Shown here one piece after another: positions 25,320 to 38,254 of a DNA stretch of 64,000 nucleotides. Where the stretch lies: assembly GCA_021234155.1 (NCBI GenBank), contig JAJEKV010000190.1:356973-420972 (forward strand). Direction: 5' to 3'. This stretch comes from Isoetes taiwanensis (Eukaryota > Streptophyta > Lycopodiopsida > Isoetales > Isoetaceae). Made by a program: the position numbers and the translations under genes. The notes under the pieces are model-generated. The model was not told where the DNA came from, did no database searches, and saw only the letters and a program-made list of their open reading frames with translations. Every line of letters begins with the position of its first letter. The stretch's first letter is position 1.

Positions 25320-27800
25320 GGTTAGTTATTCCTATGATATTTACCCGTAGAAGTCGCAGCGTCTTATCATTAATTAGCGATTATCTAGTAATGGATCACC
25401 TTGTGAGTGATCAAGCTCATGAAGAGGTTCCAATATGTTGGACATCTGTCAACAATCGTTTATAATTTTAGTTACTCCATATATTTTCTTCCCAATCTTT
25501 GAAGCTTTGCTCAATTCTTGGGGCAATCCTTTCATTGAAGAACTCTACTCGGATTGCTTTCTGATCCCGTCATGAATGTGATCATCCATAAATCTAACAT
25601 ATTCAAGTATCTAACCATAAGGTGTCTAATTTAAGCTAAAGCTTGTCTACTTGCTAGCGTGGTATGAGGTAGTGCCTACTCAAGTTGATGGGGACCTGAT
25701 CTCTTTAGATTGTTGCATAACCGACCGTGTGCCTCTTGCTCTTTTTGTAGAATATATTTTGTGATGCTCCTCTTGATGTTGGCTGTCGGCCTCTTTTTTG
25801 TTTGGGGGTTGGTATGCGGGCTTCCGTGGACTTGATAGTAGTTGATGGCCCGTAAAGATCTTAACATGCCGTCCCAAAAGTTTAAGAGGTAATATTCTCT
25901 CCGTTAAAGAATATCGCTGAAACAGCGAGAGATGAAGAAGTGGACTCGGATCACCAGCAGCTTTTCCTACAAGTAGATTGGTATGTATTCAAACCCCATA
26001 TTACCTCGCTCCTCATTTGCCTGTTTTTGGATTATGGCACATAGAGATTTATGCGGATACTTCGGCTGATCTAGAAGGGCCTACTTGACTTCCCATGCTA
26101 CAACAACATCTTTGGCTGAACATCGCCCGGAACTTATGATAGACATCGAGAGATGCTTTGGAAGAAGTAGCCCACAAAGGCCCTCGAGGGCTATCAGACT
26201 TGATGATGAATGTAAGTAGCACAGAACATTTGGTTACGTGATCCACTTTGTCCTGCGTTTACTTGGCCGACCAAATAGTACTAGTATTTTTCTCATTAGG
26301 CAGAAGGCCATCTCTATGATCCTCTTGGGGTTTGGGTAGCAATACTATCACAGATGGGTCAGCTACTAGTAATCACAGAGGTAGATGTCACTCAGGGGTT
26401 GCAGCGTCACACAATTGGCAAAACAACATACTTGAATATGAGCAACATTCATCTCTATGCAAATGGTCCTTGCATTAAGGAGTGTGACAATCCATCAAAA
26501 TCGTTGTTAATACGAGTATATTTGTTTGTTCATTTACTTTAATGAGCATGTATGATAGACAACATTGAGCAATAGCAACTCTTTTTGAAATGTCAGAGCT
26601 TGCTCTCAAGCAGATCTAGAATGAAAATGTTAGAACTTTGATAGTTTGAGAAGCCAAGTTCCAGTTTTGAAACAATGAAATAAGAGCTTCTCATGCTCAC
26701 AGGTCTGTCATTAGCCATGTAGTGGCAGAAAGTCAAACTCCCCTTATCAACAACGTTTTCTATAAAAAGGTATCCAACTATAGTTTACAAAAATGTTAAC
26801 AATTAGAAGAATACCCGAACCTGAAGGCCTAAGCATGTGCTACACTATGATTGCAAGGAAACCTTAGTAAAGCAATTAGGCATTTTTCTCTAGTCCTTGT
26901 ATACTATAAGATCTGGAATTGAGCATTGTGAGAGTCACATCTTAGAATTGTGCAAGTGAAGTAACAGATATGTTTACTATGTAAAGCCATGTCCATCACA
27001 ATGTTGTTTTCTTAGAATGAAACTTAGTATAGCACATTATAAGCTGGATATACTAAGCATTCATATCATATGTCCCAATAAGAAATGCCGAGACATCATT
27101 TATGTCTACGCATCATGTACACATACACCAAACATGGAAATGACAAAGAAGTACTTAATCAGAATAGGCACTCAAGATAGGGTAGTTAAGAGGCGTCCAT
27201 GACCACTATATTGTACCCACCATATGGTAATGAAGACAATGATGGGGTCATTCTAAGAGATGCATGAAGGTCAGTTTTTGAATTAAAAAATGCCATTTTG
27301 ACTGCCTGCATTATTAGTACCATAAAAGAGCAGTATTGGGCAAAGTCGGGGGAACACATTATAAACCAACTGATTGAAATTGGAAAATTTTCGATTAAGT
27401 TCTGTATCACATGAATTTTTTCGACAAGTTTTCTTATGGTTTTCTCTTAAGACAATGGAACATTCTGGCTCTAAACACAAGATATCCTGGCCAAAGTAAC
27501 CATAGAGAAAATTTTGATGGGGCCTAAAAAGTTTGTCCAACATTATAAAAGAGCTTCGCATTATATATTTTCATGGCTGCAATCAACCTCCGTTACTTCA
27601 ACCTTGTATGGCCATAATCAACCTCTAAAAATGCACTTCTTAGGTCTAGCATTCAGGTATTTTTAAATATTAGTGTTCATAGAAAAATTCCAATAAGCCT
27701 GGGGTACAACTTGTTTCTATATCAAGTTCTAAATAAAGACAAAGTTCAAAATAAAGGCGCAGTGGTAATTCTGGAATCATTTCTTACTTAAGAGTAGAGT
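25320..27800. other. Intergenic AT-rich DNA, no gene seen
   Basis: No recognisable gene, RNA or element end. Open frames under 95 codons on both strands carry no motif. Confidence 0.45.
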
Positions 27801-27816
27801 TTGATAAAATCAAAAT

Positions 27817-27868
27817 GATAAGAACTTCATGATTTGTTGCTCCAATAACTTCATGATTTGGTGCTCTT
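27817..27868. repeat. Short direct repeat
   Basis: AACTTCATGATTTG followed by TGCTC occurs twice about 26 bp apart. Confidence 0.7.
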
Positions 27869-28149
27869 AAAATAGATAATGTGAAAACTTTTAGAAAGAC
27901 ACATACCTACCTAGTGACAATTATTTCCACATCATCCAAACTTAAGGTCCCTTCCATCTACTTTTTTGCATGTCCTTTATTTAATAATTGAAGGTCAATC
28001 CACTAATATCAGATGATCTGCAAAATTTAGAAACTCCTTGAACATATAAAACATAACAAAAGAAAACACTTAAACAAGCAAATGAGAATGTTCATCAATA
28101 GCTCCCCAATAGTTGGCACAAAACTCAAATGAATAGCGCCAATAGCAGG

Positions 28150-30670
28150 GGGTTTTCTTTTGTGTTTTTATCTTAGCTTTTCACAAGGTTTTCCTAAAGA
28201 TTTCATGGCGTGTCCGATTGGATGTACTATCATTGCACATCTAAGTACACCATTTCTTAGTCGTTGATTTAGCTTTTTTTCAATGGTCAACATCGAGGGC
28301 TCACAACAAAAGCACTCTTTTTTATTTTGAGTGCCATTTTAGGAGTTTGCATGCAAGCATGGTGCCATCATGTTTTAGGGTTATTTTAGGGTTAAGAAGA
28401 AAGAAGGCAAGAATGGAAAGAATACAATGCTGCAGGTTCGAACATGCTTCAAGATTGACATTGACTGGGAATAGGCTTCCGCGAGGAGAGCTTCCGCGAG
28501 GTGATTCATGTCATCGGCGCTGGAAGGCGCTTCTCTGCCGGTGAGTGGAGTTTGTCCCAGCATAAAGCTCTTTGCCTCTCTATCTAGCTACATGGGACAT
28601 CCCTCCTTGATCAAAGCTCTAGATGCCATTGTGGAAGTCTTGTAGAAGGCGCTCGAGGATCACCCTAGGTGAGCTTGACATCCAAGCATCCCCATCCTCC
28701 TGCTCAACTCGGCCCGACCTTTATGCGAGCCTTACATTCAGCGGTAGCGACCATATATGTAATGTGCGTTGAAGATTACAGCAATTTTATTAGCGGGGAG
28801 TCTTAACGATTTAGAAAAAGCTGAGGAAAGAATAGAAGCGATTTTGTAAAATCACGGTTTTCTGGCAGGTCGTGCAATCATCTTTTGATTTCTATTTGTA
28901 TAGTTCCACGCGTTTCCTTGCCATAAGGATTTCTTAAATGAGGGCCATTTATTGGAAAAGAATGAAATAGCATGGAGCTTAGTTTGGGTATCAGTTGTAT
29001 TAAAATTTGAAAATTTGGACATGCTTCTCTCCATACTACATAATGATGTCTGCACATCTTGTTTCTTCCTTTTAGAATTGAAGTGACTGACTTGTTGCCA
29101 TATAAGAGAAATGGCAGGCTTACAGTAAACTAGTCGTCCTTACAGCGAGAAATGGGCTTATAGAGATGCATTTGAGTTAGTCCTTACAATGAAATAAGCG
29201 ACCTCGTTTTCTAGCCGGACAATTGATGAGTATTTCTAGCATTTGCAACAACTAGCGATGTGAAACTTTGAGAAATGGCTCGATTAGAAGCCGGTATACT
29301 TATGATAAATGAGGAGGCATATGCTACTAGCTTCTTGCTCATTGTCAATTGCTTCTATAATGCAGGATAGAAGCATTGGTCTGATTAGTGATTTAGCAAT
29401 CAACTAGAGCACATGTCCCGATTTTGTAAATGGTAGAATAAAATTTGGCATGAAGAAACTCTTTTGCAATGGCGTGATTCACTATAGTGGGGGCTTTATA
29501 GGTTGTTCTATATTACAGGGAGGATTGCTTAGCCCTCTTGTGTAGGATTTGTGCTTTGTTGTTGAGAAAGCAAATGCAAAGGAATATGCATTTTTAAACT
29601 ATTCTTGGTGTGTATATGATGTCTATGGTATCTAATTCAGAACTTGCTTGCAAATTGTAGCTTTCATATTGGCCTTAAGCACAATGTATCTATTGGCTTT
29701 TAGAGATCGTAGTTGCATCAATGTAACATATATATGAGGTATGAGGTTGTTATGCTTGTTTGTTTAAGATTTATTGCTTGATTTTTTAGGTGTTCTATCT
29801 TGAAGGTGGGATATTAAGCGAAGCACACTGCATTGATATTGTTTTAATGGCGCTGGAGTGACCTAGGCTCGGTTCTAAGGGGAGGACTTCACCCATTATA
29901 TTTTTGCTAGATATAATATTTTTCTTTTGTGTTCTGAGAAAAATTTGCAATCTTGGCGGCTTTCGGGGATGATTTTAAAATCATATCTTGTTTTAATGCT
30001 ACATATTGGATGCCAATGTAGGTTATGATTGCCATTTCTTTTGTATTGATGCTCCTCTTTGCAGAATTAAGTTTGTTTTGCACTTATGCTTATGAATGCT
30101 TTGAGTAATTTGACGCCTTTGATGTTATTGTGCTTTTTAGTGAGGTAATATTTAGGCGAAGTAAAGTTTCCTATGTTTTATTTAGTTAGGGCGAAGGGTC
30201 AAAATTACAATATAACAATCAACACACAACCACCGTGTATTAGTGTTTAAACCATTGCATTTCACACATTTAAATTAAAATCCCTTGAAACCCCTTTGGT
30301 TTAGATTGCATATATTCACGGTGGCGTAGAGGCGTGAGAGCCCCTAAAATTATGTTAAGCGTATGCAAGTCAACACCATGTGGTATATTACTTTTAAAAT
30401 CTTATAGTATTTTGCAAATCTTGTTATCACAGTATAGCAAATTTGTACATGGATACCCCACAAGCGAGGAACTTTATATGCAGTGTAGATTAAGGAATAA
30501 AAGGAAGAGTGAATATGCCTATCAGCGACTCGATGCAGAGTCACTTTGGTGAATATGCACCCAGAAGCCAAAAGGGGTTTTGAGGGGGATTTTTTAATTT
30601 AAATGTGTGAAATGCAATGGTTTGTGTTAATTAATATTAATGGTAGTTGTGTGTTGATTGTCTATTATAT
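28150..30670. mobile_element. Dispersed repeat, copy 2, ending in a large inverted repeat
   Basis: Second copy of the element at 12.87-14.94 kb, in the same orientation, with matching outer blocks (28150-28345 and 30185-30470). Here the right end is a foldback: the left arm (about 30205-30318) is complementary to 30544-30668 over more than 100 bp, sharing CAATCAACACACAAC, AAACCATTGCATTTCACAC and ATTTAAATTAAAA. No protein domain is visible, so this could be a non-autonomous DNA element nested in, or forming the end of, a larger repeat. Confidence 0.55.
30205..30668. repeat. Inverted repeat (~115-bp arms, ~225-bp spacer)
   Basis: Minus-strand reading of 30544-30668 reproduces 30205-30318 with a few small indels. 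The spacer contains TTTTGCAAATCTTG and TTGTACATGGATACC, also found in the 14.7-14.9 kb copy, which keeps the left arm and spacer but not an obvious right arm. Outer ends lie near ATATAACAATC and its complement. MITE-like or foldback element. Confidence 0.7.
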
Positions 30671-31025
30671 CTCTTGCATAAACATTAGGACACAATCCCA
30701 TACCGAATTTAGATTGTATAATATAATTTGAATGGAATGGAGAAGGGGAACAAGTATTTTTTGTTTTAGCTAGATAACTAACTGAATATTATGCAATCTC
30801 CTATAGAAACTAGAGTAGAAATGAGTGAAACAGAAAGTGATAAAATGAAGTGATGTCACAGTTGTAAAAGCACCAATATCATTTGTATTCCTACAAATCT
30901 AAAGCCATGCGAATACTCCATTTTATTTACAATACTACTAAGCTAACCAGGTAGCAAGAGGTAAGTGGTCTAATTTATCAGCAAAATTGCTAGGAACTAA
31001 CTAAACTAGCCAGGCAGGAATTAAG

Positions 31026-33165
31026 AATGGAATAGAATAGAATAGAATGTATTTTTATCGAACGGAGACAAAGAAACAGAAATCCGCTACCTTTCTACAA
31101 TAATAAGAACTAAAAGAGAAATGGAGAAAAGGACGGACATAATATAGGCAATATCAAACAACATCATCTTGCCACGAGAGAGAAATTTGGATGCACATCA
31201 AAGCTTGTGATAAGTCCCAGAAGGAATGGCTGGACGTTTCAGTTTGCTGCCAGAGGTGGAGGCATAGTAGGGTTAGAAGTAGATTAAAAGGTAGTAGGTT
31301 CTAAAACCGGCAATAACTATAAAGCAAACATAAATACTAGTCGAAGCTAACAAAAATTGATCAGAATCAGCACACTGTCTTGATTAGAGATGGAAATATA
31401 ATATTAGTTAGAACCCTATATTTTTCAAGCGGGATGTGGTTAATGTGGCCATCTTGTATCTGCGCCATGAAGAACAACGTAGTTTGAAGCCCAAAAATCA
31501 ACTCTTTTTGGGCCTTTTTTGGTCGATCCGACTCTGTTTTACCTCAAATCTCCTCGTCTTCACCACTTCTAGCATAAAATGAATAGACAAAACAATTTGC
31601 ATGCTTTTTAAAGCAAAGCAAACTGCACAGTCTGAAGCCCAGTTTTTTGGCCAAATTAACCACTTTTTTTTACCTTATTAACCATGTGGCTAATATCGGA
31701 TGGCTAGATTAACTAGTGGTTAATGTGGCTCCGACTACATTAACCACCAAGTTTTTGGTACATTAACCACATTCTGATTGAAAAGTATGGAGTTCCAACT
31801 TAGTTAATAATTGTTTGTGCTTGAATGAGTGAGAGACATCGTACAGCTGAAAAAAACCTTGCCGAGAATGCATCTGAAAGCAAAAATCCAACAACCAGTA
31901 GATGGAGGAAATAGGTGGTGTCGGACCAGCTTCATGCAAAGTTCTGAATGGAATAGTCCAGCCAGCCATGGAAGGTTGTTGCCATAATAATCCAGACAGT
32001 AGTTTGATCAGATAGCAACAAGGAGAAGGAGGAGTATTGTTGTGATGATGGCAAAGCTTAAGATTGGCATGTTGGCCCTAAATCATACCTCAGTCTAAAG
32101 CCAGGATATCCTTTTTTTTTTTGCTTTTGAGGTTATGGCCGTGGTTTATATTACACATAGAAAAATTATATGAATATACAGTAGCACTAAGGAAAAAAAA
32201 ACAGACCTTAGTGTTGCATTCTCAATCTTTAAAAGGATGAGGCAAAAAGAAACAAAAGGCCTACAACTTATAAAACACAAAGTTGCTGGGACGTTATAAA
32301 AATACATTCAAATAAAGTTTTTTAAAGTGTCATCACAAAAGTTCAAACTTTAGAATTTATGCACAGGCCGTATCAAATTTCAGAGGATCAACCTGCACCA
32401 GTCGAAAAATAATCTCCAATTCATCTAAGTCAAGTGGAGTATGATCCATGAACTGCAAATATGAGTTTAGAAGTGACCTCAAAATGCTCTTCCCATAAAG
32501 CAGCAAAAACATATTTCAAGGAGCGGTTGTTCCACCACCATATGTCTTCATTGTCCAAAATAATTCCAATGGCAGTTTGAGCCAGAATCTTCTGCTTCAA
32601 GATTCTCATATTTTCTTCAATCTGTCCCATTGTCCACTTTGCAAGAACCGGCTTCCTATACCATCCCAGATCACGCAGGATGACCAGATCGGGATGGTTG
32701 TATACAAACTCTGTCAACATCAATACCTGCATTAGATAAAGACAGCATATAAAAGGCAAAGAAACCATAATAACTGCCAAGTGAGTCCCATTGTGGATCA
32801 TATGCTAAGCCTTTTAGTTTCCTGTGAGCTAAGGCAACTTTAACAAGCATGGACTGGTAGTAGGCTTTCAGCCAATTAAGATTGAGTGGCAGAGAAATAT
32901 GATGAGCCCTGTTTCTGTGTTTCCAAATGGTCCATAAAATGCAAGAATTCTAATGGTGTCGGAAAAAACATCTGGAAAGTGAAGGAATTCCAAGAATTTA
33001 TCAGTTGAGGATCCAGTTGTGGCACCACAGAGATTCCTAGCCCAGGTCCAAAAAGGAAGGAGCCTTGGGCATTGAAAGATGTGAAGATTGGTTTCAGCAC
33101 ATTGTGCAGCGAAAGGGCGTGGACGGCTTGGTGGGTTGAACACGGCCGATCTTTCATTGGAGGCT
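31026..33165 (-). mobile_element. Non-LTR retrotransposon (LINE) remnant with zf-RVT domain, minus strand
   Basis: The left edge (31026-31068) is the family 3' end on the minus strand: an (AATAG)n tract next to GTATTTTTATCGAACGGAGAC. About 1.9 kb inside it, on the minus strand at 33070-32880, a frame reads QCAETNLHIFQCP followed by FWTWARNLCG, which fits the reverse-transcriptase zinc-binding domain (zf-RVT) at the C terminus of plant LINE ORF2. In the next frame WKHRNRAHH follows, matching the usual post-zinc-finger segment. A 123-codon frame at 32430-32801 may be further C-terminal sequence or 3' UTR. RT and endonuclease domains are not seen, so the copy is 5'-truncated and frameshifted. 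It links the tail box to a LINE. Confidence 0.6.
31437..31775. repeat. Dispersed TTAACCAC motif cluster
   Basis: ATTAACCAC or its complement GTGGTTAAT occurs about six times, in both orientations, within this part of the LINE 3' region (near 31437, 31657, 31677, 31720, 31740 and 31760). Function unknown. Confidence 0.5.
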
Positions 33166-33199
33166 AGGCTCTACTTAAGTAATAACCACCTAAAAAATA

Positions 33200-34550
33200 T
33201 GATTTTTTGAGCACAATAGACTTGTCATCTTGCACAGAGATTGTTGCGATATCACCGGCATTTTAAACTATAGAAGACTTCAAGTCTAGGAGATCGAAGC
33301 TGACTTACTCAAGGTGGTAGCACTTTATCTTTTGCTTCTTATTTTTATAGCTCTAGGACATTGCGTCAAGAGTGTGATTCCAGCCTTCCAGTGCCTACAT
33401 AATAGCAATATATATTTTTCTATTGTTGAGCGTACGCTGAATCTTTTGAGTCATCTTATCCCATGACAACCAGTGATCTCCCTCTCTTAAGTGCAGATAA
33501 CTTCCAGCAGTTAAGACTCCATTTTTTAACTTTAAGGATGTTTGACTAAACATCAGTTAACGGGCTTGTGATGCGAGGAAGAATTGGAATTTTGAACTTT
33601 CTTGTTTGTATTAGCAAGAAAGCAGTGAAACACTTCAATTCAAACCTCAAAGATTTGCCTCATAACCATGGAGGTATCTGGAGCTATATACCAATCTTGT
33701 TGACCCGTACAAAAATAAAACTGCAAAACTTTAAACCTTGGAGAGTAAAAAATGAGGAAAAGGAACTACCACTCTTTTAATATATTGATGACACAATTCT
33801 TCAAAAAACAAAATGAGGAAAAGGAAGTTGGAATGGGGCTTGATGCTAATGCACGTTGAAGAGTCATGAATACGATAACCATGAATACTGCAAGGAGGCA
33901 ATAAAGAACACTAGCATGCTATATCCATTTCATATCATTGGAGCATAGGATATTGGTGAAGACAAGGATCCCATTTACCTCGCCTCCTCCCATCTCCATT
34001 GTATTTTCTTGGCCATCTTCTAATTTCTTTGACCCTTGAATTATAAAATTGGGGATTTAATAGTATAGAGTAGTGCCACTTCAAATTTTGATGAGGTGGA
34101 GGTGCTACTTGGATAGGTTAGAATTGCAAGAAAAGCTGTAGGCCCAGTAAGGCTAAGTGTATTTTAACTTTAAAGAACTATAATGTCCAAATCATTGTAA
34201 AAAGGGGGTTTGACTAACGCTTGACACATAAACACTTGGATCTATAATGACAGCCTTGGCATTGGTATGCACATGCCAATTTTATATCTATCTACATACA
34301 AGATGTTATATAGAATTGATTTGAGCTTTCACATCAACCTATGACCTTCTTCTCTTTTGAGATTTTAGAATATCCATTTAGATACCATCCTAAGAAAGTT
34401 ACATACTTGCATGTACAATCATATACCATTTTAATATCATGTCCCATAAAAAGAATTATGCTTATCGTCTATGAAAAATACTGGTCAAAATCCCTTCAAA
34501 CATATTTGTTTGATATCTTAAAGTTGTCAAATTCCTATTATATCAACAAG
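33200..34550. other. Intergenic DNA, no supportable gene
   Basis: AT-rich. A 70-codon plus-strand frame (33568-33780) is followed by a YIDDT-like reading after its stop, but no RT context surrounds it. Nothing else recognised. Confidence 0.4.
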
Positions 34551-34551
34551 C

Positions 34552-34880
34552 ACTACTAGTAGGTCTATATTTACTATGGTCAACGGTGGATGTGCTACAT
34601 TATTATTCGTCAATAGGTCTATATTTTCTATGGTCAACAATGGATGTGCTATGGTCAACGATGTACTATATTTTATGGTGAATGTTTCCGCATTGTATCC
34701 TTAATTTGAAGATGACATCTAAAGAGTAATATATTTTTACATCACATTGTAAAACTCTATCCTTGATTTGAAAATGATATCAAGAGAAGATGTTTCACAT
34801 TACATTATTAAGACAACAACAACTATCTATTATTGTTAAGAGATCTAAGGCATTATATGTTAAGAGATCTAAGACATTTT
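34552..34880. repeat. Cluster of short tandem duplications
   Basis: Three adjacent local duplications: AGGTCTATATTT.CTATGGTCAAC with GGATGTGCTA (twice), a TTGATTTGAA.ATGA block (twice), and GTTAAGAGATCTAAG (twice). Confidence 0.6.
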
Positions 34881-35154
34881 TTCTAGCTGCAGAACACTAA
34901 TGGGGATGTTTCTCCAGTGAATGGTGCCCTTCTTCCACCAATGCCCCTTTTCTGCCTTTAAACACCCACATTTTGCCCCTTCAACTGTCCAATTTTGCCT
35001 TTTTTACAGGCCACCTTAAGAACTATTGCGGTGGATGAGATGCAACCTCCTCCCGGAGAAGCGTAATTTATTTATCACGGAACACCAATACACCACATGA
35101 ATGGCAAGATGCCAGTTTGGAGCATCTTTATGTGATGGTGAATTACATATAACG

Positions 35155-35215
35155 AATCTTGAACCCATGACCTCGGGTGTGGGGATGATAGCATGTCATT
35201 GTTAGGCACTTGTAT
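35155..35215 (-). pseudogene. tRNA-like B-box remnant (minus strand)
   Basis: The minus strand reads GAGGTCATGGGTTCAAGATTC, a fair B box and partial T arm. The rest of a tRNA cannot be folded. Possible SINE head. Confidence 0.25.
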
Positions 35216-35390
35216 AATGTGAGCATTCGATTGATCCCACGGTTTTTTCGCTGGTCCGTTGAAGGTCATTGGTGATTTATTGGGGTCAATGTATAGCAGG
35301 TTTCCAATTTATCAAAAGGACTAGTCTTTGGTATCAATTGAAAGCTAAACTATGAAATTTCATTAGGCTATATCAAAATAGGAGATTTAA

Positions 35391-36080
35391 AATAGAATAG
35401 AATAGAATAGTTTTTAGCGTCGCGGACGATAGGTGCGTGGGACCGGCGTACAATGGGCTGAGTACAGTCATTCTTCTTGGATTAAAAACCCACCGAAAGG
35501 CAACTGCGGTAATGATGATAAATGATGACCTCTTTGAGGGCTGATAATTCTGCGGGGCGTTTATGCAGGAACATCAAGTATGTATAATGCGAGTCATTGC
35601 CGCGGATGGTGCTCACGAGAAGTTGTGGGCTGAATGGAATGCTAAGGTAAAAAAAGATTGGGACTATCTCAAAAGCGGGCAACTTCGGAAAGTATGGCTT
35701 TCATCTTCAATAGCTTTATGGCCCGGCAACGAGGGCACATAGTCTCGCTTCAGCGGCAATTCGCGACACGGCTCCACGTCTGCATTCTGTCAGAGTAGCA
35801 CAGTGGGACCGTCTTGAATTGATGCAATAGCTACAAGCTTGTTCAGGACAATGAAGCAAGCAAAATAAGCAGGGCCACTGATGCCAGTGGGATTTATGTG
35901 TGCATGATAATGACGATTTTCACTTGGGCCAAAAATGGCTAGCGTCCCATATCTTTTGAGAAAAGCCATTGAGATATTGTTGCAAAAGCTTAGGATGAGA
36001 ACTGGCAAGCATCGAGGCGGTGCTACGGTTACCGCGGCCATGAGGCAAACCATGTAGTGCAATGCTCTTTCCAACATCGT
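35391..36080 (-). mobile_element. LINE-family 3' fragment, copy C (minus strand)
   Basis: Left edge (35391-35435) is (AATAG)n followed by TTTTTAGCGTCGCGGACGAT, the family end on the minus strand. The body aligns with copy B in order: GGGATTTATGTG near 35890, then a GTCCCATA..TTTTGAGAAAAGC stretch near 35943. A 95-codon minus-strand frame (35790-36077) is open but has no motif I can name. The fragment is GC-richer than its flanks and ends near 36.08 kb, where AT-rich DNA resumes. Confidence 0.55.
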
Positions 36081-36941
36081 TTCAAGACTAAATCCATCAT
36101 AATAAAGGTTATATCCCTAAGTGAATGCTTTGTAGGCCAACTTAACCTTGGAGCCTGTTTGCCTTAATTATTGTTCGTGATGTCCCTTTTGACTTCTAGA
36201 TAACTATCATATTAAATTGATATGATTTTATTCATATTGAACTGGTACGATCCTATTCAAGTGTGCCGATTTTGTTCCAAATGGGATGGAATATTTACCA
36301 TCTAGGATGTAGTGCTACTCCAGACGACAAAATCTAGAGAACATAATCATATCAGTATATTTATACATATTTGTCTATATGTTGTGCAATTTAAGACAAA
36401 AAGAAGAGTAGATATATGTAACAAAAAAGGATTAATGATTATGAATGCCAAGACAAAATGGAACTACCACATTGCGTAGATTACAGAATGAGAGAGGTCC
36501 TAAATTCCAAGACAAAAGTCGACTATCATGCAAGTGGACGTGTAGAGATTAAAGAACAAGAATCTTCCAAGAAGGCTAAGAAAAATAACTAAACGCCTCA
36601 TGGAACGAGTAACTAAAGGCCTCTTCAAACAAATAACTAAGGTGGTGTCTACTTTGCCTCTTAATGTGAGACAATATACTTTGACTCAAGAGCCTTTAGG
36701 TTGGCTATGCACTTGTTGCTGCATTCAAGATTTTTATATGGAGCCCTCTTCAATGTATCACAAGAACCGCAAAAAGTGACCACACTTGAAAACAACAAAA
36801 AGAAAAAGACTATTTGTTGTTTTTTCAAATATTTTAAAAAAACTCTACACGTAGTTATGTGAAGGTGTGGTTTGTTAAGAAAATAATGTGGTTTTTTTTA
36901 GGGAGCTTTTTTTTTTAAGGAGGTGTGGTTTTCTAAGAATA

Positions 36942-37036
36942 AATTGAATGATTTTTATCATCCACAGAGACCAATTGGATTATGGAACAGAATAGATTTT
37001 TAACGACTACAAAGATCAACAGGCCATGGTACCCAT
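36942..37036 (-). mobile_element. Two LINE-family 3' ends in tandem (minus strand)
   Basis: 36945-36977 reads AATGATTTTTATCATCCACAG followed by AGACCAATTGG, the complement of the family box and the start of its tail. At 36986-37036 a second end follows: AGAATAGATTTTTAACGAC and a CCATACAATGGGATTGG block resembling the flank of copy C. Both are 3' stumps with no body visible. Confidence 0.5.
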
Positions 37037-37039
37037 ACA

Positions 37040-38250
37040 ATGGGATTGGACAACTATTACTATTAAGAAGCTATGAAATTTATTAAAGCGTGGTTTTTAG
37101 TTTTGAGGTGATGATGTATTTTAAGGAGGTGTTTTTTTTTCATATGTGATTGATAACTAGGTATAGTTTTTAAGGAGGTATTTTTTTCAAGGAAGTACAA
37201 TTTTCTAAAGTTATCTGAAAACTTTAAGGTTTCTAGCCGATTTTGCAAGCACCGTTACACCATCATGCTTACTCATCCATATGACTTACCATGTACTATC
37301 TGTGTTGTCATGATATGCATGCATCAAAATGTCATTATCTCATCTTCTACCCCTCTACCCTAAACTCTCAGTATGTGCTAGAGCTTCTCCTTATCCTTTG
37401 CACTTGCTAGGCTTGCACTTCTAAAAATTCAAAAGGTATTCTAAAGGCTCTTCATATTAGATTATCTGGGCAAAAGAGATTGAAATTGATAAGTTATGAG
37501 GAGTTGTTGTCAAAGCTTAGGTTCTAGTTAGAAAAACCACCAACTCACCTTATCATGTCATTTGAGTCCAATCTTAACCTCCAACATATGATTTTGAACC
37601 ATTCAAAAATGTGTCAAATGGGCTTGTAAAGTCTAAGAGACTTCTAGCAATTTTGAAATCTACAAAGGAGGACCACTATGGACCACAGAACGAGATTTCA
37701 CAAGAAGCCAAGCATCTAGGTATGAGTAACATTCTCATTCTAGAATGGGACTCGCATGAAACCAACAAACCGCCCAATATAGATAGGCTTCTCATTCATC
37801 TCAGCAGATTTTCTACAATGGTGGATAGTGGGTAGCCGCACACATGCGAACTACCCACGAAAAAAATAAAGGGAAAATCCAATTATATCATTTGGACCCC
37901 AAAAATACAATGCTAGCGGATGTTATTTGGTGTACTGTAGAAAGCTTATCCGGGATTAAAACCCGCCCTTTGGTTTCCGAGGAAAAACCTAGTGATAAAC
38001 GCGAGTAAGGGCTTAGACAAGCGCCAAAGGCGAGAAATGGCTCTAAAACCCGCGAATGGAAGTGAAGCAGATCGCATGCCAGCACGGCACACGCACATCA
38101 CCAACACCACAAAAGCGAAACAAAACAAACCTTCGAGTGGGTGATTACGGCGTACCCGCGCGACAAATATAATAAACAAAGAAGGGGAGGGTCGCGTTCA
38201 AAGAGAAAAAAGTGCTGAGGGGAAGAAGAGGCGGCGGAGTAAGGATATTT
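37040..38250. other. Intergenic AT-rich DNA, no gene seen
   Basis: TTTTAAGGAGGT-like words recur between 36.9 and 37.2 kb in a T-rich context. A 74-codon plus-strand frame (37611-37835) is open without a recognisable domain. Confidence 0.4.
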
Positions 38251-38254
38251 GATC

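Noticed and set aside
33568-33820. YIDDT reading after a plus-strand frame as an RT active site
   Set aside because: It is outside the open frame, and no RT motifs A, B or D surround it.
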